This document shows positions 55,485-64,000 of a DNA stretch of 64,000 bases, in pieces. The stretch's first letter is position 1. Each line of letters starts with the position of its first letter. The notes under the pieces were generated by a model. That model saw only the letters and a list, made by a program, of their open reading frames with translations, did not search any database and was not told the origin of the DNA. Location of the stretch: NCBI RefSeq assembly GCF_029633825.1, contig NZ_CP090640.1, positions 2,170,001 to 2,234,000 of the forward strand. The letters run 5' to 3'. The translations under genes and the position numbers were made by a program. The DNA is from Burkholderia contaminans (GTDB taxonomy: Bacteria > Pseudomonadota > Gammaproteobacteria > Burkholderiales > Burkholderiaceae).

Positions 55485-58400
55485 TCAGTGATGCGTCGTT
55501 TCGACCTGCTGCATCGGTGCCGTATCGACCGGCGGCAGTGCCTTGCGTTCGCGCGGCACGCGAGCCGGACGCGGGAGGCGCGACGCGGCTTCCTGCGCAG
55601 CGGCAAACTTGTCGGCGTCCGTGTTCACCCAGACGAGACCGGCCTGCTCCAGCACGGTATCCAGGCTCGCCGAAGCGGGCGCGGCTGCCGGTTGGGCGGG
55701 GGCCGGAGCCGGTGCGGGTGCCGGTGCGGCAACGGCCTCGACCGGCGCCGCTTCGACGTGGGCCGGCTCCGCAACCACCGGAGCGGCTTCGGTCGTCACG
55801 GCCGGTGCAGCTTGCTCGACGGGGGCCGGCTGAGGCGCCTCGACGGCGACAGGCGCGGCCGGCACTTCGAACGCGTCGGTCGGCGAAACCGCGACCGGAG
55901 CCGGACCGGCTTCCGTATCGACGGCCGGTGCGACCGGTGCCGGTTCTGCTGCCTGGGCGACCACTGCTGCTTCGACCGGCGCTGCTTCGACGTGTACCGG
56001 TGCCGGCTGCGGCTCGACAGCGGCCGGTGCTGCCGGTTCGGCATGGTGCTCGACCACGGCTTCGGCGACGACGGCGCTTGCCGCGGCGGCTGCCACGACG
56101 ACTGCCGGTGCGGCCGTGTGGGCCGGTTCGGCAGCAGCCGGTGCTTCCGGCGTCACGGCTTGCACCGTCACTTCGCCCTCTGCGCCTTGCTCGGCGTGGT
56201 CGACGGCTGCGCCGTCTTCCTCGCGCTCGCGACGACCGCCGCGGCGGCCGCGACGGCGACGGCGACGTTCCTCGCCATCACGCGCGCCGGCTTCCGCGTC
56301 GGCTGCCAGTTCGGCGCCGGGCAGGGCTTCTGCGACGGCCTTGTCGGCTTCCGGTTCCGGATGGGTTTCGCCACGGGTGACGGTTTCCAGCGTTGCCGCA
56401 TGCTGAGTCGGCTTGCGGCGCTCGCGACGTTCCTGGCGCTCGCCACGACCGGCTGCTTCGACGCCTTCCGGCTGCTCGACACGCTCGCGCGGTTCACGCG
56501 GTTCGCGATTCTCACGCGGTTCGCGCGGCTCACGGCTTTCACGCGGCTCGCGGCCTTCGCGCGGGCTACGGCCCTCGCGACCTTCGCGGTTCTCGCGGCC
56601 TTCACGGGGTTCACGACCCTCGCGCGGTTCGCGGCCTTCACGCGGCTCACGAGCCTCACGCGGTTCGCGCACTTCCTTGCCTTCACGCTCCTGGCGTTGC
56701 GACTGGCCACGGCCTGCCGCGACCTGGTCGCGGCCGCCTTGCGCCTGCTGGGCGCCGCCGCGACGGTTGCGGTTGCGATCGCCGCCGCGTTCGCCGCGTT
56801 GCTCGGACTTCTCGGCGCGTTCGCCGCGAGCCGGACGGGCTGCCTGCTCCTTCGCCGGGGCCGGAGCAACCGGTGCGGGTGCGGGCGCCGGCGATACGCC
56901 GAACAGACCCTTCAGCCAGCCGATGAAGCCGCCGGTTGCCGGCGCGACAGGCGCGGGCGCTGCAACGGGTTCGACCGGGCGCTGCGGTGCCGGGCTCGGG
57001 GCCGGACGCTCGGGCGTGATGCCCTTGACCGCGGCTTCCTGCTTCGGCTTCACTTCCGCCGCGCGCTTGCTGTAGCCGGTTTCCGACTCGAGTTCGCGGG
57101 CTGCTTCCTCGGCCATCTTCCAGGACGCGCGCGGGTCGTCGAGACGTGCGTCGTCGTGGCGCAGGCGCTCGAGCTTGTAGTGCGGCGTATCGAGGTGCTT
57201 GTTCGGGATCAGCACGATGCCGACCTTGAAGCGCGACTCGATCTTGTTGATTTCCTGACGCTTTTCGTTGAGCAGGAAGGCGGTCACCTCGACCGGCACC
57301 TGGCAGTGGATCGCCGCGGTGTTTTCCTTCATCGCTTCTTCCTGAATGATCCGCAGGACCTGCAGCGCGGACGATTCGGTATCGCGGATGTGACCGGTGC
57401 CGTTACAGCGCGGGCAGGTCACATGGCTGCCTTCCGACAGGGCCGGACGCAGGCGCTGGCGCGACAGTTCCATCAGGCCGAAACGGGAGATCTTGCCCAT
57501 CTGGACGCGCGCGCGGTCATGCTTGAGCGCGTCTTTCAGGCGCTGCTCGACTTCGCGCTGGCTCTTCGCCGATTCCATGTCGATGAAATCGATCACGATC
57601 AGGCCGCCGAGGTCGCGCAGGCGGAGCTGGCGGGCGACTTCGTCGGCTGCTTCGAGGTTCGTGCGGGTGGCGGTTTCCTCGATGTCCGCGCCCTTGGTCG
57701 CGCGCGCCGAGTTCACGTCGATCGCGACGAGCGCTTCGGTGTGGTCGATCACGATCGCGCCGCCCGACGGCAGCGGCACCGTGCGCGAGTACGCGGTCTC
57801 GATCTGGTGCTCGATCTGGAAGCGGGAGAACAGCGGCACGTCGTCGTGGTAGCGCTTCACCTTCGCGACGTTGTCCGGCATCACGATGTCCATGAATGCG
57901 CGGGCCTGATCGTGGATTTCGTTCGTATCGATCAGGATTTCGCCGATGTCGGGCTGGAAATAGTCCCGGATCGCGCGGATCACGAGGCTCGATTCCAGGT
58001 AGATCAGCATCGGCTGGCCGGCGTTGCCGCTTTGCGACGCCGCTTCGATCGCGCGCCACAGTTGCAGCAGGTAGTTCAGGTCCCACTGCAGTTCCTCGGC
58101 GCTGCGGCCGATGCCCGCGGTACGGGCGATCATGCTCATGCCGTCCGGGATCTGCAGTTGCGCCATCGTTTCGCGCAGTTCCTGACGCTCGTCGCCTTCG
58201 ATCCGGCGCGACACGCCGCCGCCGCGCGGATTGTTCGGCATCAGAACCAGATAGCGGCCGGCGAGCGAGATGAACGTGGTGAGGGCGGCGCCCTTGTTGC
58301 CGCGCTCTTCCTTCTCGACCTGGACGATCAGTTCCTGGCCTTCGCGCAGGGCATCCTGGATGCGCGCGGAGCGCATGTCGATGCCTTCCTTGAAGTACTG

Positions 58401-58625
58401 GCGGGCGACTTCCTTGAACGGCAGGAAGCCGTGGCGGTCTTCGCCGTAGTTGACGAAGCACGCTTCGAGCGACGGCTCGATACGGGTGATGACACCTTTG
58501 TAGATATTGCCTTTGCGCTGTTCGCGCCCGGCTGTCTCGATGTCGATGTCGATGAGCTTTTGCCCATCAACGATGGCGACGCGCAGCTCCTCCTGCTGCG
58601 TCGCATTGAACAGCATGCGTTTCAT
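55485..58625 (-). CDS. rne: Ribonuclease E
   Basis: Essential endonuclease that starts mRNA decay and processes 9S rRNA and tRNA; scaffold of the degradosome. The 1046-residue protein starts [15 protein letters not shown], has the S1 domain (about 35-120), 5'-sensor, the DNase I-like catalytic domain with Asp303 (AIDVNS) and Asp346 (IDFIDM), and the zinc link CPRC with Cys404 and Cys407, exactly as in E. coli numbering. The C-terminal half is Arg/Pro/Glu-rich and low-complexity. Start at 58625; a longer open frame upstream is 5' leader. Followed by a terminator. Confidence 0.97.
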   Translation of the reverse strand: MKRMLFNATQQEELRVAIVDGQKLIDIDIETAGREQRKGNIYKGVITRIEPSLEACFVNYGEDRHGFLPFKEVARQYFKEGIDMRSARIQDALREGQELIVQVEKEERGNKGAALTTFISLAGRYLVLMPNNPRGGGVSRRIEGDERQELRETMAQLQIPDGMSMIARTAGIGRSAEELQWDLNYLLQLWRAIEAASQSGNAGQPMLIYLESSLVIRAIRDYFQPDIGEILIDTNEIHDQARAFMDIVMPDNVAKVKRYHDDVPLFSRFQIEHQIETAYSRTVPLPSGGAIVIDHTEALVAIDVNSARATKGADIEETATRTNLEAADEVARQLRLRDLGGLIVIDFIDMESAKSQREVEQRLKDALKHDRARVQMGKISRFGLMELSRQRLRPALSEGSHVTCPRCNGTGHIRDTESSALQVLRIIQEEAMKENTAAIHCQVPVEVTAFLLNEKRQEINKIESRFKVGIVLIPNKHLDTPHYKLERLRHDDARLDDPRASWKMAEEAARELESETGYSKRAAEVKPKQEAAVKGITPERPAPSPAPQRPVEPVAAPAPVAPATGGFIGWLKGLFGVSPAPAPAPVAPAPAKEQAARPARGERAEKSEQRGERGGDRNRNRRGGAQQAQGGRDQVAAGRGQSQRQEREGKEVREPREAREPREGREPREGREPREGRENREGREGRSPREGREPRESREPREPRENREPREPRERVEQPEGVEAAGRGERQERRERRKPTQHAATLETVTRGETHPEPEADKAVAEALPGAELAADAEAGARDGEERRRRRRGRRGGRREREEDGAAVDHAEQGAEGEVTVQAVTPEAPAAAEPAHTAAPAVVVAAAAASAVVAEAVVEHHAEPAAPAAVEPQPAPVHVEAAPVEAAVVAQAAEPAPVAPAVDTEAGPAPVAVSPTDAFEVPAAPVAVEAPQPAPVEQAAPAVTTEAAPVVAEPAHVEAAPVEAVAAPAPAPAPAPAQPAAAPASASLDTVLEQAGLVWVNTDADKFAAAQEAASRLPRPARVPRERKALPPVDTAPMQQVETTHH
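56470..56695 (-). repeat. Arg/Glu/Pro-rich tandem repeats in the rne C-terminal half
   Basis: Repeating [15 protein letters not shown] units, some 12-15 bases of DNA each, encode a long stretch of Arg-Glu-Pro-Arg motifs (residues about 640-720). RNase E scaffold regions commonly carry Arg-rich RNA-binding segments, so this is likely an RNA-binding arm. The high GC and low complexity invite slippage. Confidence 0.7.
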
Positions 58626-59350
58626 GAACGACTCCAGGCGGCTCTGCTGGCGGCGCCTCGCGGTTGTCAGTCGCGAGGGCGGGAACGACGGCAGGCCGCG
58701 CCTTGTTGTGTTGTCACGAGCACGCTGGAGCGGGAACGATGGCGGGGAGAATTGCCTGAAGAGGCGCTTGGGCCCGAAACACGGGGCCGGCGGCCATAGG
58801 GCACCTGCGAACACGGCTTCAAAGCACGGCGTCCACACACCGCACGCTGTCAAAGCGCGCTAAGCCTGAGGCCGGGCACTGCCGCGGGGCGCGTCGTCAT
58901 GCGACGCGCGTGCCAACGGGCGGCAGATGCTGCGGCTCGGGCCGCAGCGGGGAGTATCGAATCCAGCCCGACTTTCCCGCCTGGGGTGTACTTCCCTGGT
59001 TTGACGTCGCCAGGCCCCGCACGCTTCGCGGAGCCAAATCGGGCGCAACGCCGTAATTTTCGCAACCGGCAGCCTGCGCGGACGCACTTCGCGCCGTCAG
59101 GCTGCCGATCAAATTCTTTTCAACCAACTTTCCGTTACCGCGGCGCCTTGCCGACCGAATCCGCCTGTGGGCGCGATCCTTGCCGACGGGCGGCGCCGTG
59201 CGTGCAACTTGCTGCTTCTCTTTGATTAGGGGCGAGCAGCAGACCCCCGGCGCAAGTAAAATAACGGTTTGCGCTTGCGCCTTGCCCGGTTGATCCGGGT
59301 CGGCCGGTGAGGCCGCCCGCAACGTCAGGCTGGGCAAAATTATATTCAGT
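58626..59350. other. 725-base structured intergenic region between rne and rluC
   Basis: No frame I can support. It contains several perfect or near-perfect stems: CCTCGCG/CGCGAGG (58656-58678), GCGCGTCG/CGACGCGC (58889-58909), GCTGCGGC/GCCGCAGC (58929-58948) and CGGCAGCCTG/CAGGCTGCCG (59067-59107). As 5' leaders of rne genes are often structured and autoregulated by RNase E, most of these probably lie in the rne 5' UTR. A TATATT -10-like element just before rluC (59341-59346) is the only promoter hint on the plus strand. Confidence 0.55.
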
Positions 59351-60355
59351 ATGAACGAGTTAGGCAAAATATCCCAGAATTCGGTCGCAAGCGGCCAGGT
59401 ATCGATGATCGAGATCGACGAAAACTCGGCCGGTCAGCGTATCGACAACTTCCTGTTGCGCGTCTGTAAAGGCGTGCCGAAAAGCCATATTTACCGGATC
59501 CTGCGCAGCGGCGAAGTGCGTGTGAATAAGGGCCGGGTCGATGCGCAGTACCGGCTCGCGTTCGGCGACATCGTCCGCGTGCCGCCCGTGCGCGTGGCCG
59601 CCGCCGACCTCGCGCGGGCCGAAGCGACCATCGTGCCGCCCGCGCACTTCGACGTGCTGTTCGAGGACGACGCGATGCTCGTCATCAACAAGCCGGCCGG
59701 GGTGGCGGTCCACGGCGGCAGCGGCGTCGCGTTCGGCGTGATCGAGCAGATGCGCCAGGCGCGCCCGCGCGCGAAATTCCTCGAACTCGTGCACCGGCTC
59801 GACCGCGAGACGTCCGGGATCCTGATGCTCGCGAAGAAGCGCACGGCGCTCGTGGGCCTGCACGAACAGATTCGCGAGAACAAGATGGACAAGCGCTACT
59901 TCGCGTGCGTCCACGGTGAATGGCAGTCCGACTGGGGGCGTCGCCGCGCGGTGAAGGCGCCGCTGTTCAAGTATTCGACCCCGGAAGGGGAGCGCCGCGT
60001 GCGCGTGCAGGACGACGGACTGCCGTCGCATACGGTGTTCAACCTCGTCGACCTTTGGCCCGAGTACGCGCTTCTCGAGGCGGAACTCAAAACGGGTCGG
60101 ACCCATCAGATCCGTGTGCACCTCGCGCATCTGGGCCTGCCGATTGCCGGTGACGCCAAGTATGGCGATTTCGCACTGAACAAGGCGCTGGCACGCGCGA
60201 ATGCGCAGCCGTCGCTGAAACGGATGTTCCTGCATGCGTACCGGCTGCGGCTCGCCCATCCGCTGACCGGCGAGGCGCTGCAGTTCGATGCGCCGCTGCC
60301 GGACGAATGCCGGCGCTTCCTCGATCAACTCAGCGCACTGCGCGATACCGCCTGA
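59351..60355 (+). CDS. rluC: 23S rRNA pseudouridine synthase RluC
   Basis: Makes pseudouridines 955, 2504 and 2580 in 23S rRNA. The 334-residue protein has an N-terminal S4 domain (GQRIDNFLLRVCKGVPKSHI) and the RluA-type catalytic domain with HRLDRETSG (catalytic Asp about 151), LVHRLDRETSGILMLAK and the C-terminal KTGRTHQIRVHLAHLG. Divergent from rne, as in other proteobacteria. Length standard. Confidence 0.96.
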   Translation: MNELGKISQNSVASGQVSMIEIDENSAGQRIDNFLLRVCKGVPKSHIYRILRSGEVRVNKGRVDAQYRLAFGDIVRVPPVRVAAADLARAEATIVPPAHFDVLFEDDAMLVINKPAGVAVHGGSGVAFGVIEQMRQARPRAKFLELVHRLDRETSGILMLAKKRTALVGLHEQIRENKMDKRYFACVHGEWQSDWGRRRAVKAPLFKYSTPEGERRVRVQDDGLPSHTVFNLVDLWPEYALLEAELKTGRTHQIRVHLAHLGLPIAGDAKYGDFALNKALARANAQPSLKRMFLHAYRLRLAHPLTGEALQFDAPLPDECRRFLDQLSALRDTA

Positions 60356-60360
60356 ACCGC

Positions 60361-61419
60361 ATGGCTCGACAGCAATTTGACCTGATCGTCTTCGACTGGG
60401 ACGGCACGCTGATGGATTCGACTGCGCACATCGCGCACAGCATCCAGGCCGCATGCCGCGATCTCGGCTTGCCCACGCCGTCCGACGAGGCGTCACGCTA
60501 CGTGATCGGCCTCGGCCTGCGCGATGCGCTGCAGATTACGGCTCCGACCCTCGATCCGTCCGACTATTCTCGGCTCGCCGAGCGCTACCGCCATCACTAT
60601 CTGCTCGACGACCAGCGCATCGAGTTGTTCGCCGGTGTGCGCGAACTGCTCGCCGAGCTGCGCGACACGGGCTATCTGCTCGCCGTTGCTACCGGCAAGG
60701 GCCGGGTCGGGTTGAACCGCGTGCTCGACCAGTCGAAGCTGACGAGCCTGTTCGATGCGACGCGCTGCGCCGACGAAACCTTCTCGAAACCGCATCCGGC
60801 GATGCTGCACGAACTGTCCCGCGAATTGGGGCAGGATCTGTCGCGCACCGTGATGATCGGCGACACGACGCACGACCTGCAGATGGCCGCGAGTGCCGGG
60901 GCCGCTGGCGTCGGCGTCGCGTACGGCGCGCACACGGCCGACGCACTGGCTGCGCTCGCGCCGCGCTTCGTCGCGCCGGACGTCGGCGGCGCTGGCCGCG
61001 TGGCTGCGGGAGCACGCATGAGCGCGGTGCCGGACGCCGTGCGCGTGTGCGCATCGGATGCACTGGCCGACGGCGGCGCCGGCGTGCGCGTCGACGCGAC
61101 GCTGCGCGGCGAGCAGGCCGTCGTGTTCTTCGTGCGCTACGAGGGCCAGGCATACGGTTACCTGAATCGCTGCGCGCATGTGCCGATGGAGCTCGACTGG
61201 GCCGAAGGGCAGTTCTTCGAATCCTCGGGCCTCTATCTGATGTGCGCGACACATGGCGCGATCTACGAGCCGAACACCGGCAAGTGCGTCGGCGGCCCGT
61301 GCCGCGGTGGCCGCCTGCGGCCGGTCGAGGTCGACGAGCGCGACACCTCCGACGGGCGTGCGGTATTCTGGGTGCCCGACGCCGACCTGCGTCCCGCTGT
61401 TTCCGCCACGACCGACTGA
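60361..61419 (+). CDS. HAD-family phosphatase fused in frame to a Rieske protein (apparent frameshift)
   Basis: As sequenced, one 352-residue frame joins two units. Residues 1-~215 are a HAD phosphatase of the Gph/phosphoglycolate type: FDWDGTLMDSTAHIAHSIQA (motif I), VATGKGR (II), SKPHPAML and MIGDTTHDLQMA (III/IV). From the Met at 61018 the frame is a Rieske protein. Just before the junction, codons turn poor (GCT, GGA, GCA) and removing one G near 60985-60987 gives instead ALAAWLREHA and a stop at 61019-61021 overlapping the Rieske ATG. So a one-base insertion, or a sequencing error, probably fused two genes that are normally separate and coupled. Confidence 0.8.
   Translation: MARQQFDLIVFDWDGTLMDSTAHIAHSIQAACRDLGLPTPSDEASRYVIGLGLRDALQITAPTLDPSDYSRLAERYRHHYLLDDQRIELFAGVRELLAELRDTGYLLAVATGKGRVGLNRVLDQSKLTSLFDATRCADETFSKPHPAMLHELSRELGQDLSRTVMIGDTTHDLQMAASAGAAGVGVAYGAHTADALAALAPRFVAPDVGGAGRVAAGARMSAVPDAVRVCASDALADGGAGVRVDATLRGEQAVVFFVRYEGQAYGYLNRCAHVPMELDWAEGQFFESSGLYLMCATHGAIYEPNTGKCVGGPCRGGRLRPVEVDERDTSDGRAVFWVPDADLRPAVSATTD
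61018..61419 (+). CDS. Rieske [2Fe-2S] protein, native reading of the fused frame
   Basis: The 133-residue C-terminal unit starts MSAVPDAVRVCASDALADGG. It has the two Rieske boxes CAHVPM (Cys-x-His) and LMCATHGAIY (Cys-x-x-His) spaced as in Rieske ferredoxin-like proteins, followed by CVGGPC. The box spacing fits a small soluble Rieske protein rather than a bc1-complex subunit. Reading from the ATG at 61018 this is a complete protein; in the present sequence it is also reached as the tail of the HAD frame. Next to sppA (12-base gap). Confidence 0.85.
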   Translation: MSAVPDAVRVCASDALADGGAGVRVDATLRGEQAVVFFVRYEGQAYGYLNRCAHVPMELDWAEGQFFESSGLYLMCATHGAIYEPNTGKCVGGPCRGGRLRPVEVDERDTSDGRAVFWVPDADLRPAVSATTD

Positions 61420-61431
61420 CGACAACCCTGC

Positions 61432-62424
61432 ATGGCCGACCAACCGAATTCCCCGGATTCCTCCTCCCGTCCCGACAGCCGTGAACCGAACTGGGAGCGT
61501 GCGGCGCTCGAGCGGATCGCGCTCGCGGCCGTCAAGGAGCAGCGCGCGGCGCGACGCTGGAAGATCTTCTTCCGCTTCGCGTTCCTCGCCGTGTTCGTGC
61601 TGTTCGCGTTCGCGCTGATCGATTTTTCGAGCGATTCGAAGTTTTCGTCGAGCGGGCGGCATACGGCGCTCGTGACGATCGACGGCGAGATCGCGGCCGG
61701 CGTGAACGCAAATGCCGACGACATCAACACCGCGCTCGACGCCGCGTTCGAAGACGACGGCACGGCCGGTGTCGTGCTGCGGATCAACAGTCCGGGCGGC
61801 AGCCCGGTGCAGGCCGGGATGGTCTACGACGAGATCCGCCGGCTGCGCGCGAAGCATCCGGACAAGCCGCTGTATGTCGTCGTGACCGACATGTGCGCAT
61901 CGGGCGGCTATTACATCGCGTCTGCGGCCGACAAGATCTTCGTCGACAAGGCGAGCATCGTCGGCTCGATCGGCGTGCTGATGGACGGGTTCGGCTTTAC
62001 CGGGCTGATGGGCAAGCTCGGTGTCGATCGGCGCCTGCATACGTCGGGCGAAAACAAGGGCTTCTACGACCCGTTCTCGCCGGAAACGCCGAAGATGGAC
62101 GCGCACGCGCAGGCATTGCTCGACCAGGTGCACGCGCAGTTCATCAAGGCTGTGAAGGATGGCCGCGGCAAGCGGCTGCACGAGACGCCCGACATGTTCT
62201 CGGGCCTGTTCTGGACCGGCGAGAAGAGCGTCGAGCTCGGGCTTGCGGACGGTTACGGTACGACCGACACGGTCGCGCGCGACGTGCTGAAGGCGCCGGA
62301 TCTCGTCGACTACACGGTGAAGGAAAGCCTGACGAACCGCGTTGCGCGCAAGTTCGGCGCGGCCGTCGGCGGCGCCGCGATGAAGGCGCTGACGACCGGC
62401 GGCGCGTCGGTCAGCCTGCGCTGA
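61432..62424 (+). CDS. sppA: S49 family signal peptide peptidase SppA
   Basis: Membrane serine protease that degrades cleaved signal peptides. The 330-residue short form has an N-terminal hydrophobic segment (FRFAFLAVFVLFAFALIDF), then the Ser-Lys dyad: Ser157 in MCASGGYYIA and Lys209 in SGENKGFYDPF, a 52-residue spacing equal to that in Bacillus SppA. Other motifs: LRINSPGGSPV, SIVGSIGVLMDG. Unlike E. coli SppA (about 618 residues) it is not duplicated. Confidence 0.93.
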   Translation: MADQPNSPDSSSRPDSREPNWERAALERIALAAVKEQRAARRWKIFFRFAFLAVFVLFAFALIDFSSDSKFSSSGRHTALVTIDGEIAAGVNANADDINTALDAAFEDDGTAGVVLRINSPGGSPVQAGMVYDEIRRLRAKHPDKPLYVVVTDMCASGGYYIASAADKIFVDKASIVGSIGVLMDGFGFTGLMGKLGVDRRLHTSGENKGFYDPFSPETPKMDAHAQALLDQVHAQFIKAVKDGRGKRLHETPDMFSGLFWTGEKSVELGLADGYGTTDTVARDVLKAPDLVDYTVKESLTNRVARKFGAAVGGAAMKALTTGGASVSLR

Positions 62425-62481
62425 CCGGAGGCGGGCGGGCCGGAATGGCCCGCCGTTCGCCTGGCGGATCGCCTGCCGCGT

Positions 62482-63204
62482 TCAGTTCGCCAGCAGCAGG
62501 AAGATGGCAGGGCGCTTGTGCAGATTCGGCGCAGGCGCCTTTTTCCAGTCCGTGACGGTCCGGCTCGCGATCGTCTCCGTCGCGAGGGTCAGGTCGGCTG
62601 CGACGCAGATCTGCGTCGACGGCGCGCAGGTCGCGACGAGCGTGTCGAGCATCGCCTGATTCCGGTACGGCGTTTCGATGAAGATCTGCGTCTGGCGGGC
62701 CTTGCGTGACAGTTGCTCGAGTTCGCGCAGGCGTTTCGCTCGTGCCGCCGCGTCGACCGGCAGGTAGCCGTTGAACGCGAAGCTCTGGCCGTTCAGGCCC
62801 GATGCCATCAGTGCGAGCAGGATCGAACTCGGTCCGACCAGCGGTACGACTTTCACGCCGCGCTCGTGCGCGCGGCGCACCAGCATGGCGCCGGGATCGG
62901 CGACGGCCGGGCAGCCGGCTTCGGACACGAGGCCGGCGTCCGCGCCGGCCAGCACGGGCGCGAGCAGCCGGTCGATGGCGCCGGCCGGCGTGTTGACGTT
63001 CAGTTCGCTGATCTCGATTTCCTGGATCGGGCGTGTGGTGCCGATCTTCTTCAGAAACGCACGCGTCGTCTTCGCGTTCTCGCCGATGTAATAACCGAGC
63101 GTGCCGGCGCGCGCCTGCACGGCCGCGGGCAGGACGGCCGCGAGCATCGATTCGTCGCCTTCGCCGAGCGTGTTCGGGACGAGGTAAAGCGTGCCGGCGG
63201 TCAT
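62482..63204 (-). CDS. RsmI-like SAM-dependent methyltransferase (tetrapyrrole methylase family)
   Basis: A 240-residue protein related to RsmI, which methylates C1402 of 16S rRNA. It has [13 protein letters not shown] at the start, [30 protein letters not shown] with GCP where RsmI has GTP, and [21 protein letters not shown]. RsmI is about 280-290 residues with an extra C-terminal domain; this one is shorter and lacks it, so it is likely a paralogue with a different substrate rather than RsmI. It overlaps maf by 4 bases (ATGA). Confidence 0.82.
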   Translation of the reverse strand: MTAGTLYLVPNTLGEGDESMLAAVLPAAVQARAGTLGYYIGENAKTTRAFLKKIGTTRPIQEIEISELNVNTPAGAIDRLLAPVLAGADAGLVSEAGCPAVADPGAMLVRRAHERGVKVVPLVGPSSILLALMASGLNGQSFAFNGYLPVDAAARAKRLRELEQLSRKARQTQIFIETPYRNQAMLDTLVATCAPSTQICVAADLTLATETIASRTVTDWKKAPAPNLHKRPAIFLLLAN

Positions 63205-63833
63205 GCGCGGTCTCCACGGGTGGTTGCAAACAATGGATAGTCGGCGGCGCGCAGCATGCGCGTGAGCGCGATCAGCGGCAGGCCGACGAGCGCGGTCGGA
63301 TCGTTCGAGTCGATCGCGTCGAGCAGTGCGATGCCGAGCCCTTCGGACTTCGCGCTGCCGGCGACGTCGTACGGCGTTTCGGCGCGCAGGTACGCGTCGA
63401 GTTCGGCCTCGGGCAGCGAGCGGAAACGCACGCGCGTGACGATGTCCTCGACCTGCGCTTCACCCGTCCGGCTGTCGTACAGGCACAGCGCGCTGTGGAA
63501 TTCGACTTCGCGGCCCTGCATCGACACGAGTTGCGCGAGCGCGCGCTCATGGGTGCCGGGCTTGCCGATCTGGAGCCCGTCGAAGGTCGCGACCTGGTCC
63601 GACCCGATCACGAGCACGCCGTCCGGTGCGTCGATGGTGGCGGCGACGGCGCGCGCTTTCGCGCCGGCGAGCCGCAGGGCGGTCGCGGCCGGCGTTTCGC
63701 CGTCGTGCGGGGTTTCGTCGAGGTCGGGCGACACGACGTCGAAGGGGACGCCGAGGCGCTCGAGGAGCGCGCGGCGGTAGCGTGAACTGGAGGCAAGAAT
63801 CAGCCGCGGTGGGCGGCAAGCGGTATCCGGCAT
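63201..63833 (-). CDS. Maf-like nucleotide pyrophosphatase
   Basis: A 210-residue Maf/YceF-type house-cleaning pyrophosphatase acting on modified or canonical nucleotides. It begins [20 protein letters not shown] and has the signature [40 protein letters not shown] and [21 protein letters not shown]. m7GTP or other substrates are known for YceF; the choice between YhdE and YceF types cannot be made firmly. Coupled to the RsmI-like gene. Divergent from the operon whose promoter lies at the right edge. Confidence 0.88.
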   Translation of the reverse strand: MPDTACRPPRLILASSSRYRRALLERLGVPFDVVSPDLDETPHDGETPAATALRLAGAKARAVAATIDAPDGVLVIGSDQVATFDGLQIGKPGTHERALAQLVSMQGREVEFHSALCLYDSRTGEAQVEDIVTRVRFRSLPEAELDAYLRAETPYDVAGSAKSEGLGIALLDAIDSNDPTALVGLPLIALTRMLRAADYPLFATTRGDRA

Positions 63834-63896
63834 GGTCGGTTGGATCGGTGAGTCGTCGGGTGTTGTGCGGCGTTGCGCGGACGCAAGCTTAAGTGA

Positions 63897-63925
63897 TTGA
63901 CCGCAAAAGGTAAAACAGGTATGCT
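63897..63925 (+). promoter_or_regulatory. Promoter of the downstream operon (probably yceD-rpmF)
   Basis: -35 TTGACC (63897-63902), exactly 17-base spacer, -10 TATGCT (63920-63925). Nothing on the plus strand begins before the window ends. In Burkholderia the gene divergent from maf is usually the DUF177/yceD-rpmF-plsX-fab operon, which is inference here. Confidence 0.72.
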
Positions 63926-64000
63926 TTCCCGCTTTTCGTCGGCAGGCTTCCGTTGTGGTGGCGCCTGTCGGGTCTTCGGAAGTAAAGTACGTCATCCGCG

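Noticed and set aside
55410..58799. 1129-codon open frame opposite rne
   Set aside because: Antisense to a gene with exact catalytic residues; the frame shows Arg/Leu/Phe repeats that mirror the REPREG repeats.
1..64000. Mobile elements, prophage, CRISPR arrays or conjugation genes
   Set aside because: No transposase, integrase, phage structural protein, cas gene, or regularly spaced repeats were recognised. Gene order and codon use look uniform and core-like.

Overview
The window is a GC-rich, densely coded, single-replicon stretch that reads as core chromosome of a betaproteobacterium. Gene content, protein sequences and order point to Burkholderia, most likely the B. cepacia complex, chromosome 1. 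Evidence includes separate HldA and HldD heptose genes, etfBA, the rpsP-rimM-trmD-rplS operon, an rne/rluC divergent pair, an azlC-azlD-AraC cluster and a 46-aa lipoprotein with a porin-like tail. I see no insertion sequence, prophage, CRISPR array or plasmid function, and almost every gene is an ordinary housekeeping gene.

Layout. 0-4.4 kb: LPS/nucleotide-sugar genes (ugd 3' end, hldA, hldD), a secreted helix-hairpin-helix protein and cysM. 4.4-7.7 kb: mltB, a histone-deacetylase-like amidohydrolase and an alpha/beta lipase. 7.9-10.4 kb: metNIQ methionine importer behind a hairpin leader. 10.6-12.3 kb: etfBA. 12.5-14.5 kb: dadA divergent from an Lrp-type regulator. 14.5-15.7 kb: a radical SAM protein under a near-perfect LexA box. 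15.8-17.5 kb: TM2-domain protein and PQQ-type sugar dehydrogenase. 17.6-19.9 kb: rpsP-rimM-trmD-rplS. 20-24.4 kb: NUDIX hydrolase, CobD/CbiB-like protein, DUF2007-like protein, rsgA, M48 protease. 24.5-28.5 kb: orn, mog, darP, pmbA, folA. 28.7-32 kb: a small secreted protein, a sigma-54 activator with degenerate receiver domain, and thyA. 32-41.4 kb: FecR/DUF6600-like giant protein, ArsR-like regulator, porin-tailed lipoprotein, thioesterase, fumC, MATE pump, S4 protein and two orphan proteins. 41.6-44.6 kb: azlD, azlC, AraC regulator, creA-like gene and two tandem tRNA-Asn genes. 44.7-51.3 kb: fdxA, pncB, lutC-like gene, Na+/H+ antiporter, hydroxyacid dehydrogenase, rmuC. 51.4-55.4 kb: GNAT, small membrane protein and the moeA/mobA/moaA molybdenum-cofactor block. 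55.5-64 kb: rne, rluC, a HAD phosphatase fused by an apparent one-base frameshift to a Rieske protein, sppA, an RsmI-like methyltransferase and maf, with the promoter of the next operon (probably yceD-rpmF) at the right edge.

Functional links: ugd/hldA/hldD serve the outer-membrane polysaccharide; rpsP operon, rsgA, darP, rluC, rne and orn serve ribosome and RNA metabolism; folA/thyA make dTMP and tetrahydrofolate; moaA/mobA/moeA/mog make molybdenum cofactor. The items most worth a second look are the LexA-controlled radical SAM gene, the HAD-Rieske frameshift fusion, the 46-aa porin-tailed lipoprotein, the metN leader hairpin, the structured 725-bp rne/rluC intergenic region and the sigma-54 activator lying between folA and thyA. 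No wholly new multi-gene system was found.
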